A DNA stretch of 64,000 nucleotides, taken from assembly GCA_009746045.1 (NCBI GenBank), contig RPFO01000246.1, positions 2,273,269 through 2,337,268 of the forward strand, written 5' to 3'. The notes beneath the pieces are model-generated. The model had not been told where the DNA came from. It was given only the letters and a program-made list of their open reading frames with translations, and ran no database searches. This document shows positions 44,701-56,115 of this stretch, piece by piece. The translations under genes and the position numbers were made by a program. The number at the start of each line of letters is the position of its first letter. Positions within the stretch are counted from its first letter, which is position 1. Source of the stretch: Mesostigma viride (Eukaryota; Streptophyta; Mesostigmatophyceae; Mesostigmatales; Mesostigmataceae).

Positions 44701-47700
44701 CGGCATCGTGTACAAAACAAGTCCACACCACACCCACCACCACGCTTAAATGAGAAAGGCAAGTTCAAGTGGGGGGCTTGCGGGCCAGTGCGAGTGTGTC
44801 CTGCCTCGGCCGTTCTGTAACATGGCTGCAAGTTGTCGGGGGCCAAACGGCTAGCGCAGCACTGGTGGGGCGCGCGTGCATGTGACATGCGGCAAGACCT
44901 CGCTGTAACCAAAGTAACCAAAGGCAAAACTTCCCACAGCAGCCGTCCTTAACAGTAGCATACCCGACCCCCCTATGCCGCATGGAGGCAGTAATGGCAT
45001 ACCGCCCGCACATCACATGTCGGCTCCAGGCTGACATTAGCATGGCAACTATGCACCCGCGGACGTGGGCGGGCAATGTCCTTAACGTGCATCACAGGGA
45101 TGCCTTGAGGCATGTTGTTAAGTCAGTCCTTGCCCTTCTCCCCACAAGGCTGGTTTCACCCTGTCGACACCCCCTCCCTCACCTGCACCCACTCCCCCCT
45201 CACTTACTCCAACTCCCCTTCCTTGCAGTCTCCTCCCCCTCCCTCACCTGCAACAACACTTGTTCCCTCACCGGCACCTGCACTTGTTTTCTCGCCTGCA
45301 ACAACATCGCCTCCCTCACCGGCTCCAACATCCTCTCCCTCACCGGCATTGACTCCCCATTCCCTCCCCTCCCTCCCTCCCTCCCTCCCCCTCCCTCAAT
45401 GCACCAACACCTCCTCTCCTCACCTGTGTCAGCTCCTCCTTTCCTCACATGCACCAACACCTCCTCTCCCAGCTCCTCGTCCCCTCACATGCACCAAAGC
45501 CTCCTCTCCTCACCTGCGTCAGCTCCTCCTTTCCTCACATGCACCAACACCTCCTCTCCCAGCTCTTCGTCCCCTCACATGCACCAATGCCTCCTCTCCT
45601 CACCTGCGTCAGCTCCTCCTTTCCTCACATGCACCAACACCTCCTCTCCCAGCTCCTCGTCCCCTCACATGCACCAATGCCTCCTCTCCTCACCTGCGTC
45701 AGCTCCTCCTTTCCTCACATGCACCAACACCTCCTCTCCCAGCTCCTCGTCCCCTCACATGCACCAATGCCTCCTCTCCTCACCTGCGTCAGCTCCTCCT
45801 TGAGCGCCGCCACCTCGACCGCCCCTGCCGCGATCGCGTCCTGGAACCCTCGCCGCTCGTCCGCCACCAATACTTGCGGACGCAGCTGCTCCACCTCCGT
45901 GTGCGCGGATGCCAGCGCCGCCGTTGTCTCCGCCAGCTGGCGCTTGGTCGCCGCCAGCTGTCACCGTTCCATCCCAACGGGGACACGTGAGGGCAAGTGA
46001 AAATGTAGTGTGCCGGTCATCAGGGTACCAGGAGTGCCAGGTTCGATGACGAGGCAGGAGCCATACAGGCGAGATCGGGCCGTACGGGTCATTTCCATGC
46101 CAAGGATGCCATGCGATTCTATGTGCGTGAGTGTTCCACGTGCTTGGCCGTAAGTTGTAGATACTTTGCCTGCAGACAAGAGGACAATACAAGAAACTAT
46201 AAACCCCCCGACACACCTCTGTTCTGTCGCCCGCATATCCTCCCATTCCCCCCCCCCCCACACACCTCCTGTTCTGCTGCCCGCATGTCCTCCCATTCCC
46301 CCCCCCCAACACACCTCCTGTTCTGCCACCCCCATCTCCTCCCATCCCCCGCCCAACACACCTGTTCTGCAGCACGCATCTCCTCCCATTCTCCCCCCAA
46401 CACACCTCCTTATCTGCCGCCCCCATCTCCTCCCATCCCCCGCCCAACACACCTGTTCTGCAGCACGCATCTCCTCCCATTCTCCCCCAACACACGCCTG
46501 TTCTGTCGCATGCATCTCCTCCCATTCCCCCCCACAACACACCCGTTCTGCCACCCGCATCTCCTCCAACTCCCCCCCCGAAACACCTCCTGTTCTGCCG
46601 CCCCCATCTCCTCCCCCCCCCCCCCCCCAAACACACCTCCTGTTCTGCCGACCGCATCTCCTCCTTGAGCCGGTCCAGCGTGCTCTCCATGGCGGACGTC
46701 ACGCCGCCCATGCGCCGCTGCTCCACGTTGCTGGCCTCCAGCGCCTCCCGCAGGCCCCGCGTCTCCTCCGCCAGCGCCTTGTTCTCCTCCGCGAGACTCT
46801 TATTCTCCCCCCGCAGCTCCTCGTTATCCGCCTCGGTGCGCTTGATGGTCGCCGTCAGCGTCTTGAGGCGCTCCTCCAGGCCAGCCTGGGCACAGCAGGA
46901 GAAGCGGGGAAGGGGGGGGGGGATTTGAGGAGGAAAGACAGGCAGCACGACAGTGAGAGAGTGGGTGGGTGGGCGGGTGGGCGGGTGGGTGGGTAGGCAG
47001 TCTTGAGGGCGCTTGAGGAGGGGAGACACTGATTGAGATCAAGGACTAGTCAGGAAGGCAGATGCAACAATTAATGGAGAAAAAGGCAAACCTACATTCC
47101 TCCCCAGCACACTTCCCCCCCAGATACCCTGCTGGTCCTCCCCCACATGCAGAGCCAGGACAGAATCAAGAACGGGGAATATATTGCAACAAGCCATGCC
47201 TGGCAAGGAGGTGGGCAGTCCCCACGCAACACAGCAGGCAGGGCATCTCACCGCCATGGCCTTGACGCGGCCCTCCAGCTGCCCGTGCTTGCTCTCTGCT
47301 GCCGCTGCCACCGCCTCCAGCGCCGCCTTGTCTCCCCGCAGCGCCTCCACTGTCGCCTCCAGCTGCATGCGCTGCTGCTGCCACCGCGACGACTCTGATC
47401 GGATGGGGTGAAGTGGGGCCAGGGGAGCCAGCGGGCCAAGGGGGGGGCGAGGCAAGGGGGGAGGGGGCCAAGGGGGGGGGGGAGGCAAGGGGGGGATGTG
47501 GCAAGGAGGTGAGGCAAGGGGGGGGGAGGGTCAGACGAGTCATTGCTAGGGGCACTGAGGGAACATGCCAGCATGCGGGTAAAAGCTTTGCCAAAATGTG
47601 CTGCTGTAGAGTGCTCGACCGCTGCTTCAAGGGCCAATTGCAGCGCCTGCTGGACCAACCCCTGACTGACGTGCCCCACTGCCTGTGATGCTCGTGCAAA

Positions 47701-50700
47701 CTTGCTGCATGCAAAGGCGAGCCCAGCAACCCTCTCAATACTTGGGCTTTATGCTGACAATGGCCCCCCAGGCACAAAGAATGCCCACCAAGACCGCGAC
47801 CCCGCAAGGTCTTTATTAGTGCTCGACCTAATGCACCACTGCAACCAGGAAGCGGTGTTTGGGGCATCCTGTTACGGCGGCGATGGCCACCCAGGTGCGG
47901 CACGCCTGCCACGAATGAGCGGCATGCGAGGTCCGCTCCCATACAGAGGAGCAGAAGAGGAGGAAACCAAGAACACTTTCCCGCGACACCCCATATCAAG
48001 GCAACCCATCAAGCACACAAGGACACTATATCAAGCACACAAGGACACTATATCAAGCACACAAGGACACTATATCAAGCACACAAGGACACTATATCAA
48101 GCACACAAGGACACTATATCAAGCACACAAGGACACTATATCAAGCACACAAGGACACGATCCCTTGACGATCGCCGGGCGACTACTTGGCTCCTTATGT
48201 CAAGCTGTCGTCACCATCCCTCACCCTCACAGGAAGACATTCGGGAGGGTTCAAACCATGTATTCATGTGCAAAGGCCTCCCCCCCCCTCTGCCCGACCC
48301 CACACGTGTACCTGCGGCGTGCTCATCGGCCAGCTGGCGCATGCTCGCGCGCAGCGTGCTGAGTTGGCCCTCCGTATCCGCCCGGTCCGCCAGCGCGGCC
48401 TCCAGCGACGCTCGCAGCTCGGCCAATAGCGCGTCTTGCTCCTCCACGTGACGGATGAGAGCCGCCGCCGCGCCCGCCTCCAGCGGCGCCGCCGCCCCTT
48501 CCTTGGCACGCACTTTCTTACCGGCGCTGCGCGGTGCCTGTGGTGCGCTGGCATGGTCGCCGGACAGCTCCTCACCTGCAGTGCTTCCCCGCACGATGGA
48601 AGCTGCCGGGGGGGGACCCGAGGCTTCCCTCCCCACCCCCTCGCTCGCACGCGGTGTGCTTGCGTCATCCTTGGCAGCCGCACTGCCTGCATCAGACGCG
48701 TCAGGCACAGCATTGGCGCTGCCCTTGGCCCCTGAAGCACCCCCCTTTCCAACATCTGTCCCCACGGGTGCCTGCGTGGCGTCCCCGCTCCTCTCAACAC
48801 CCGCCACATCCACAGCCCCGCCAACCGACAACGCTGTGCCCTCTGCGGAGTGGCTACCGGTGGCGGCGGCAGCATCAACACCACCACGCTCCACCCCCCC
48901 CACGGCATCCCCAGGCACAGCCGGTGGCGGCGTGCTCACCTGTCCAAACGCATCCGCGAGTGCCTGCTTGGCCGTCCCCTTCTTCAAACCCTTGCCGGTT
49001 CCTTTCTTCTTCTCCGCCCCTAGCTTGCTCTTGCTGCCCCTAAGACCGGGGGAGGGCGAGGGGGACGGCGTAATGGACGCGGACTCCGATGCTATGGCTG
49101 TTGGTTGCGACCCCGACGGTGTGTCCGCGGCCCTTGGTGTGCTAGCCGCCGCAATCGGGGTGGACGTCGGCGTGGCCTCCCCATCCCCCTCGCCACTCGG
49201 AGACCCTGTCCCATTCGCTTGCGCCTCGTTTCGGGCGACGCCCGCCTGCTTGCCTGCGCCAGGTGGTGTCCCAGGGACCTTGGGGGAGCTATCCGAGTCC
49301 GGCAAAGGGCTCGCACCCGGCATGCCCGTGTCGGCGCCCCGAGCAGCCTTCTTGGTCCGTGCGCGTGCTGGCACCTTGCTGGTCTCTACACCTCGCGGTT
49401 CATCCCTTGCAGCCACAACATCAACAGCCCCGTTCATGCGCTTGCCCTCGGCACTCTCAGAATCCGCAGACATTTCATTACCAGGGAGGGCGGCGCTGCC
49501 CTCCGCATGTGTGCGCATGCTGGCATCGGCCACCACTGGCGCGTCACTCGTCACGTTCGCGCCACCTGTCCTGTCATCCGTCCCCACACCGTGCTCCCCC
49601 AGCGCACTCATGCCCGCCTCGTGCCCCGCACCCATGCGGCCCGCAGCAGGCCTGGCCTCACCGCCAGCATTAGGATCACTATTGCCAGCATTATGCTCGT
49701 CATGCGCTGCCATCCCCGCCCCCGCATGGCCTAGCGACAAGCTGCCACCAGCATGCCCCTGCTTCGGGTGCTCTTCTAAACTCTTCCGAGGTGGACGGGC
49801 AAGCTGGCCTGAAGGATAGGCAGCCACGAGCGCCGCGGGGGTAACGCCCTTGTCGACTGCCCGGATGGAACCAAAGCTGTCATCGGACGGCCGGGACGCC
49901 CGTGGGGACAAATGGCGCATGTCAATGTCCGCATCCGTCAGCTCCAGCTCGTCCCACTTGACGTCGTCCGCTCGGCCCAGGCTCCCGGTCTCGTCGTCCC
50001 TCAGGGCCCCCATCGTCACGTCCATCCCCCAGCTGTCGTCCACCATGGATCCAGTGACCGCGGAGATGCTGGCATCTAGATCTAAGGTGACGGGAGCCCG
50101 GAACGAGGAATGATGAACAGGAACCGCAGGCATCGCAGGTCAGAAAGACAGCCAGCGAGATGGACGAGGCGAGCCCATGTGGTCGACTGTAGGACTACAC
50201 TCCAGGGTGATCAGTGGCTGAAAGGGCGGCGTCCCAGTAAACGAACAACAAGGCGGGTACATGTAGTCCAACCACAATGGATAAAATGCTTACGGAAGTA
50301 ACGACATGCACAAGACATGACATGCGGTCGAATGTAGGACTACACTCCACGTTGATCAGTGGCTGAAAGGGCGGCGTCCCAGTAAACGAACAACAAGGCG
50401 GGTACATGTAGTCCAACCACATGGATAAAATGCTTGCGGAAGTAACGACATGCACAAGACATGACTACGCTTTCCAGCAACTCACCGGGCTTAACGGTTT
50501 GCAGGAAACTGTCATCTCTGTCCACTGCGATGTCAGGGTCCGACATGCGCTGCGGCGATCCTCGCAATATCGGATCCCGAACGTTGCTGATCACTCTGCC
50601 TGGTGCCTCTGGCGCCTGAATATGGCCTGTATGAAGCTGTGCAGCCCCGTCACCGTCTTGCATCGCGTTTTCGCCATATCCATAGTGCTCAAGATATCCT

Positions 50701-50954
50701 CTGCCTTGGCGAGGTTGAGCTACTGCTGCATGGTCCAACATAATTGCTGTAGATGGATCGGTAATTTTGTCAACGTGGACGGATGCAGGACCAGTAGCAC
50801 TTCCCTCACGAGAACTGACATTTGCGACGGAGTCACGCGGTTCGCTCAGAATATTGACTGGTAACCTAGTTCCATCAAGCTCTCGAATTGCTTCTCGAGC
50901 AAACTCCCCCAACCCCTCCTTCAAACCCTTCAGACCGAGGCCCTTCGCCCACAT
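36088..50954 (-). CDS. Tail-anchored coiled-coil protein, golgin-84 type
   Basis: Thirteen exons join in phase to 1,521 codons plus stop: 50,954-50,486, 50,081-48,312, 47,394-47,252, 46,885-46,637, 45,957-45,784, 44,445-44,335, 43,910-43,779, 42,912-42,862, 42,341-42,105, 41,401-41,255, 40,043-39,882, 38,404-38,273 and 36,876-36,088. The start [18 protein letters not shown] is an amphipathic N-terminal helix. Residues about 160-700 are Ala/Ser/Gly-rich and disordered, with Lys patches. Residues about 700-1,250 are almost continuous coiled coil (for example [33 protein letters not shown]). A single hydrophobic segment, [15 protein letters not shown] (about 1,360-1,375), follows, as in golgin-84 and CASP, which are Golgi tethers anchored by a C-terminal segment. 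After it, 11-residue hydrophobic repeats run to the stop. There is no GRIP domain. Golgi assignment rests on architecture, not on alignment; another tail-anchored coiled-coil protein is possible. The exon set itself is well supported by phase and splice sites. Confidence 0.65.
36125..36560 (-). repeat. 33-bp minisatellite inside the last golgin-like exon
   Basis: About 13 copies of a 33-bp unit; on the minus strand each codes for a variant of [11 protein letters not shown]. It begins in the membrane-anchor codons ([12 protein letters not shown]) and stays in frame to the stop at 36,088. One unit carries a 12-bp insertion (HVMVHAMV), also in frame. Confidence 0.85.
36877..38272 (-). other. Golgin-like intron 12
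   Basis: Includes a 38-bp direct duplication (GTTGAAAGTAATTGGAAACG, near 37,355 and 37,392) and a run of AAAGAT hexamers (38,060-38,135). No exon seen. Confidence 0.55.
38525..38770. repeat. (GT)n with a ~30-bp T run
   Basis: Alternating GT/GC dinucleotides, an uninterrupted T tract at about 38,707-38,739, then GT again, all in golgin-like intron 11. Candidate Z-DNA and slippage-prone DNA. Confidence 0.9.
38895..39490. repeat. 40-bp tandem repeat, ~15 copies
   Basis: Unit CAGCATCTGTGGTTGTTACG then ACGGGCACAAACGCTGGGGG, with few variants. In golgin-like intron 11. Since 40 is not a multiple of 3, it opens several frames at once. Confidence 0.95.
39640..39850. repeat. Degenerate ~20-bp CCCACAAACA-type repeat
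   Basis: CACAAAC(A/G)(T/C)GGACCATCTTTAGCC-like units repeated about 9 times with drift, in golgin-like intron 11 next to its donor at 39,881. Confidence 0.7.
40430..40735. repeat. 300-bp C/CT-only polypyrimidine tract
   Basis: Almost pure CCCCCT/CCCCT on the plus strand, G-rich on the transcribed-sense strand of golgin-like intron 10. Capable of triplex or G-quadruplex structure. Confidence 0.9.
40782..40850 (-). pseudogene. Duplicated 3' end of golgin-like exon 10
   Basis: On the minus strand [11 protein letters not shown] followed by a GTGGGGTA donor-like site parallels the end of exon 10 ([10 protein letters not shown] then GTGGGGTA at 41,254). It lies about 460 bp further into the intron. 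No fitting acceptor and phase were found, so a pseudo-exon is more likely than an exon. Confidence 0.5.
40857..41187. repeat. 46-bp tandem repeat, ~7 copies
   Basis: Unit CAAGTGATACCAACGATTAC then GATGTGATCATCATAAACAC then ATGGCC; copies look identical. In golgin-like intron 10. Confidence 0.95.
41402..42104 (-). other. Golgin-like intron 9
   Basis: AT-richer middle (41,500-41,650) and a short CCACCC(A)ATACA duplication at about 41,950-41,985. No exon seen. Confidence 0.55.
42913..43778 (-). other. Golgin-like intron 7
   Basis: About 870 bp, no repeats or extra exons recognised. Confidence 0.55.
44110..44330. repeat. CCCCCT tract with CCCTGA runs
   Basis: Polypyrimidine repeat with two embedded short arrays of CCCTGA (44,187-44,200 and 44,251-44,272). 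Lies next to the exon 6 donor at 44,334. Confidence 0.85.
44446..44700. repeat. ~60-bp G-rich tandem repeat
   Basis: Units built from GGGGGCACCGCGTAAGGGAA, GGGGAGGGCACAACGCG and GGCGCAACGA. On the gene's strand this is the pyrimidine-rich end of intron 5 just before the exon 6 acceptor. Confidence 0.8.
45410..45792 (-). repeat. 90-bp minisatellite carrying copies of the exon 5 end and donor
   Basis: The site AC|CTG(C/T)GTCAGCTCCTCC, which is the exon 5 end plus donor on the minus strand (GAGCTGACGCAG|GTGAGG), recurs at about 45,421, 45,511, 45,601 and 45,691, and the true site is at 45,784. Spacing is exactly 90 bp. Confidence 0.85.
46200..46640 (-). repeat. ~48-bp minisatellite carrying copies of the exon 4 end and donor
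   Basis: About ten units. Each holds a version of GGAGATGCGG...CAGAACAGGAG|GTGTGTT, the last codons of exon 4 (EEMRSAEQE) plus its donor. Starts on the plus strand at about 46,209, 46,261, 46,311, 46,359, 46,402, 46,450, 46,492, 46,540, 46,585 and 46,634 (true site). Confidence 0.85.
48003..48160. repeat. 22-bp tandem repeat, ~7 copies
   Basis: Unit AAGCACACAAGGACACTATATC in golgin-like intron 2; copies look identical. Confidence 0.95.
50187..50465. repeat. ~144-bp tandem duplication
   Basis: The block from TGTAGGACTACACTCCA to CATGCACAAGACATGAC occurs twice with few changes, in golgin-like intron 1 (50,082-50,485). Confidence 0.9.
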
Positions 50955-51769
50955 TTCCTTCTACCCTAGTAAGCTTCTATTTCCAACAAGCCCATGCCAA
51001 GAAAAGTCTACTTACAAATTTACAGCCTGAGAATAACATAGAGTATCAACTGTTTGTCTTTTCCAGCATCTTTGGAATTGCAAGGTTAGATATTGCAATG
51101 GCGGACATAATGCGAAATATGTTCTTACACTGCAGACGAAGCAGACCAACAAAATAATGCCACCTAGGCGAGGACGCTGCCAGCAAGCAGGCAAAACTGT
51201 GTTGCCCTTCGGCCCTCGTTCCAGGCCTCAAGTTGTCTGTACTATCTAACAACAACAACAACAGCAACAACAATACAACAGGACTAACAACTATAGAAAA
51301 CATCTAGATGTACTTTTTCCCGTAGAGATCTTGACTAGTTAATGTTGTTTTTGTTGTCTGATACCACTCCGGTCATATCCACCTGCAGATTGACTAGTAT
51401 CGGAGCAACTTGAGCCCCGATCTGGGTTCAGTTTCACCGCATCCGTCCTCGCCTCCGTCCACTGAACGCCGCGCCGTCGGACGTTTGCATCAGCCCATTT
51501 TGAATTCCGAAAATCCGCGATTTCCGCAGCAAGTTTTTCGTGGTGCGCTCGCTAGCCGGTCGCCATTGAAGGGTTTACGTGATCAAAATCGCGGCCATTC
51601 TGGAGGAAATCTACCAGTTAGAAGGGGTAATGATGTTCTAAGAATGTCATGATAGAATTTCCAGGCTCAGAAATCGGGGTGTGAAGTCATGCCCACGGGT
51701 TATCGGTCCGGTTTCCTACACGGATTCGTGTGCAATGTGCGTTAATATCAACGCTAAGAATTGGCCACT
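50955..51769. promoter_or_regulatory. Shared divergent promoter region
   Basis: 815 bp between the start codons of the golgin-like gene (minus) and the 51,770 gene (plus). Contains a CAA-repeat patch (51,248-51,278). No TATA box or known motif stands out. Confidence 0.45.
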
Positions 51770-54252
51770 ATGAGTGATAAAATTGTAGTCCCAGAAGGGG
51801 ACGAAAAATGCAAAGTTAACTCTTTGTGGTCCACGGAGTCTTCTGAATATGGATGCTTCTACAAGAGAGCCGGGGTCGAGCTGCCCTTGCCAGGTCGGAG
51901 GCTCGGGGGTCAACACGCAAAAAGTCGGCCAACACCCGTGGATGATCACGAAGGAAAGACAAACTCGGAGCCTTTGGAAGCTGCACCTCGGCCGCTCTCC
52001 CTGGAAGAACTGGCCAGGGAATTAGTGGATGCAAGAAAAGATATCGATGAAATCAAGGGAATTCTGGCCCATTTACCTCCCGCAGCACCCCAGGTCGTAA
52101 CCGATGGCCACGATGCTCTCGACAATGCCACCACGCAGAGGCCGGCCGACGACAGCCGACCACGCCCACCTCGCCCGAAGGGGCCAGCTGCCAAGCCACG
52201 GCGGTCGCCGTCTGCTCCCCCCGTTGTACCCCACGGGTACGTTGGCTCGATGCCATCAACGCAGCGTGGCCACCGTTCTGGTTGGGTATCCGCTTACTCG
52301 TGTACTGCACATCATCGCCATGCCATATTGTAATGAAAGTTATACGCAGCTGCCACGGGCTTTGGCCGCGATTCTTCTGTTCTGTTCTAAATTTATCACG
52401 ACATTTCGGACAGTCCCTATGCTACCTGCACAGACAAGGAACTGGAGGCATGGTGGTGCCATAACACGTGTCAGTCCATTTGGCAGCAGGCTGGCACTAA
52501 TCTCAATCAGCAAGACTGGCAAGAAAGCTAAGAAACTTGTAGCACTGCGGCCACTGAGCATACAGCAACCTGTGACGAATGCCAGTGGCAAGGCTGGCAC
52601 AACATGGGTTGTGCCTTCAACTAGCTGAGGGCCACAGCATGGGAACTCACACGCCGGTCTAAAGGGATCTTCCACAATGTGATTTCACTCCCTGGTCACT
52701 GTTGGTAACAGCTAGAAAAGTGCATCCTATCATGCAGTTGTTGGCTGCCACGGTGGCAGTGCTGTGGGTCGACCCTGACTGGTGGTCACAGGTGCCCTCA
52801 ATGCCCGCAAGCCTGAATGTGCAGATGGAGGGGGAATATAGAGTAGATAGGGCTCTTGCCGACATGCTGGCCAGTATGCTTGCAAAGGGTGGCGTGGTCG
52901 GATGCCCGTCCTCTCTCGGTTCGCCATATGGATAAGACCCATCTCTTTTTACCTTGTACCCGGCGGGTGCTGATTTTTTCACATGCGTCTTGGACTATAC
53001 ATATCTTTACACAGGTATTTTGAATAAACACATCCCTGGTGGTCCCTAGTCCACTACGTTACAGGGGAAGGGAGCAGCACACCCCCACTCATTCGCTTGC
53101 CGTCCTGTCTGCTCATGTGTCCCCCCCCAGATAGTTTGTTCTCCCCTCACCCCCCCCTGTCAACGCTGGTTCCTCACCTTGGCCCGCCTCTGTCCCTGCG
53201 TGCGCATGGATGGTGTGTGTGTGCTGAATCATCCTGCCTGCCTGGTTCGCCTGCCTCCCCCCTGCAGGGAGCGCGTCCTGGTGGAACTGACCGGGTCCAC
53301 CTACCCGGAAGCGTCCCGCCGCCATCGTGCAGCATCCGTCACCGTCAACGACAAGGAGCTGGCACCTGCCGATGGCCGGTATTCCTACTACAAGTACTAT
53401 GGTGCGTGGCAGCACGGTGTTCTTGTGATTCTCATGCGCATGCTATGGGGGCCGTGGCTTGCACTCATGCATGACCGCTGATGCCATGTGGCTTTGTTTC
53501 CATGGGAAATGCTTGATTCAAGTGTTACTGGGATGGCGGAGTGCCTTGGGAGTGCATGAGGCCCCATGTTAAGTGTTGCCCACATCGTTGTCTCGGTCCG
53601 GCAAAGCCCTAGTCAACGCAGGGTCAAGGCTGGGTGTACAGATGGACGGGCTGGTGGGGTGAGATGGCGTGGGTGGCCAGGGATGCGGGGGGTGAAGAAC
53701 ACTGTGGTAGACAGAGGTGGGCAATGGATGGGATTATGTTGCAGATGGACAAGTGGATGCAGGGTTCATGGTTGGAGCTGCGGAGGGCCGTATTCTATGA
53801 TTGCTGCAGCATCACCCTTACATGCACCTGGCGGCCCGGTATTCCTTGTCCTTTGCATTTGTTACATCCACAAATGCATCCTGGCTGACCTTGCAGGCTA
53901 CGGCGGTCGCGGCGCACGCACCTCATGGGCACACAACTACCCGTTGGGGGCGCCTCCCTTGCCCCTCCCTGCTAGCGAAGATCCCCACCTCGATGCAAAG
54001 AGCAAACCGGAAGTGCGCGAGTTTACGGGTCCAGCCACGTTGGCCAGCATCAACCACGCAAAGCAAGCGACTGGATTCGGGCCACTGGGTGGCAGCACAA
54101 AAGGGTGTAAACGTAAAAGCTCCGTGTTACGGCGTATCCTTCTGGAGCGGCCGGAAAGGATGGCCGCCTCCACGGGTGCATTGGACAAGTTTGCAGGAAA
54201 AGGCAGTGCATGGGGTCCATTGGCAACGCCTAGGACTGGAACTACTACTTAA
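51770..54252 (+). CDS. Protein of unknown function, three or four exons
   Basis: Exons 51,770-52,236, 53,268-53,401 and 53,897-54,252 (stop TAA) join in phase, giving about 318 residues. The start MSDKIVVPEGDEKCKV is the first ATG of the frame. Residues 80-110 (LSLEELARELVDARKDIDEI) look helical, then comes a Pro/Arg-rich linker. Exon 2 and the start of exon 3 form a Tyr/Gly-rich part: VLVELTGSTYPEASRRHRAA, then YSYYKYYGYGGRGARTSW. The C-terminus has a basic patch, KGCKRKSSVLRR. Splice sites are GG|GTACGT, G|GTGCGT, CTGCAG and TTGCAG. I do not recognise the family. A donor near 54,108 could instead link to an exon at 56,116, changing the C-terminus. Confidence 0.55.
52237..53267 (+). other. 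Intron 1 of the unknown gene
   Basis: 1.03 kb starting GTACGT and ending CTGCAG. A frame at 52,730-52,935 (WVDPDWWSQVPSMPAS) faintly recalls retroelement RT sequence, but not enough to call. Confidence 0.5.
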
Positions 54253-55999
54253 GTCCATTGGATGATGTCCCCAAAGCACATGTGTACAGGACCCAGAGTG
54301 CGATACATGCACAACTTATTGGTAGCTCTGGCTAGGAATGGCTCTTTGGTAATCAACTTCAGCATTTGATAGTTTGTGATTATAATTGTATGTGATCAGA
54401 ATAATTGTAAGATGAAAACAAGTGTCATTATCTTGTTTGGAGACGGAAAACTGCCCCGTGCATGTCATCATGCACAGGGGTGGTCATTCAAACATTTGCA
54501 AGCTATGCAATTGGCTAAAGTCGTGACTAGTGATGAGATAACCGACATGCGAGCAAGTTTATGTACATGTTGTTGCTCTCTAGCTGTACTCAGCCAATAA
54601 TCTTTGCACCCTTGCCTCGAGAAACGTGGCTGGCTATATTGTAACAGTATATTGCATGCGTGTATATCCAAGTAGATCGATCTGGGCCTGTTTCAGTACA
54701 TCGACCAGGCGCCTCGCAATTTCCTGGCTGGTCTAGGCACATGTTAAGTCCATGTAGAGTGAGCAGAAAGAGGATCGAAAAATCCATATGGGCCGGACCG
54801 TTGCCTAATTTTAAAATCTGCACTCCGCATGCCATGCAGCTTGTCTAGAAGTTATCTATTGATGGGAGCACTTGAGCAAGCTTGCCGTATATCATGTGCT
54901 CAAAAGTGTCGTTTGCAAGCCTCATTCAGTTCGTGCTGCCCCTGTGAACATGGCAGCCGTGGATTCCATCTGTTGCGGAAAGTGCTTCCGTGCCATGGTC
55001 AATGCAGGGCGAAGCGCCACACGTCCTATCAACAATGTGGCCACGGCCAGCACCGCGGTGATAGGGAGTACTGTGATGACGAGGAATACGGCACCATCCG
55101 CCTGAACATGTGCACACGGCCAGGCAAGGCAGCGAGGATGAACACAGTATGGCAAAGTCAGGCACTGCGAGCATGGGCGATGATGCACAAGGCAAGGGAA
55201 GGTGTCACTAGGTCTGTTTGTTTGGTGGGGTTTGTGTTGTTGTTGTTGTGGAAGTGTCTGTGTGTGCGTGTGTGTGTGTGTTTTCCTTTTCTTTTCTGTT
55301 TATTGCAAGGGGTTTCCATCCCCACCTCATTTTCTTTTTCTTTTTTTCTTTTTTTACTTTACTTGTTCTTCTTGTCTTTCTTATGTATGCCTATTCAACA
55401 CAATTTTTTTCCATGTGTCATACTTTGTTCTTCTTCTCAATTCAATGTTATCATTATTTTATTACTTTATTCTTAATTTTTAATTTTTTTTACTTCTTTC
55501 TTGCTTTCTTTTTTTCTCTCCTTTACCACTTCTCTTTGTGCCTTAACTCCTCTTTATTACTCTCACTGTTATGTTTGTTCATCCTGTCTATTTTTTTCAC
55601 TGCCTACCCCTTTTCACCTTACACGTTTTCATTGGAGTGAGCTGGGCACGAGGCTTTAGACCCTGTTGGATAGGAGACCCCCGGCCGGGCACCATGGGTG
55701 CTGAAAAATCCTCACCCATTCTCCAACATCGCCTGACCCATACTATAACATACAGCAATGACCTTTCGTTTATTCCATTTTTGTTTTTGTTATTATTATT
55801 ACTCTTTACTTTGTCTTTATTTAGTATTGTTCGTATTATCACCATTTACATTTTATTTTCTTTTCTCTTTCTTTCTTTTTCTTTTTTCTTTTTCCCTTTG
55901 TAATGTATACTCCTTACTTATTCTTTTAGCCCCTTCGTGTATGTGTGTATGCGTCCCCTCTTTTCCTTCTTAGTTTTGGTTGTTTGTGTTGGTAGTGGT

Positions 56000-56067
<68 letters not shown>

Positions 56068-56115
56068 TTTTCTCTACCAACCTTTCTTGTTACCCTTTGT
56101 CTCCCTCCATGCAGG
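54253..56115. other. 3' flank or long intron of the unknown gene
   Basis: Includes a very T-rich stretch (55,230-55,910) and a (GT)n microsatellite (about 55,997-56,060) ending in a strong pyrimidine tract and CAG at 56,115. It would be an intron if the 56,116 exon belongs to this gene. Confidence 0.4.

Noticed and set aside
48455-49819. 454-residue plus-strand frame
   Set aside because: Mirror of golgin-like exon 2, whose neighbours on the minus strand join in phase.
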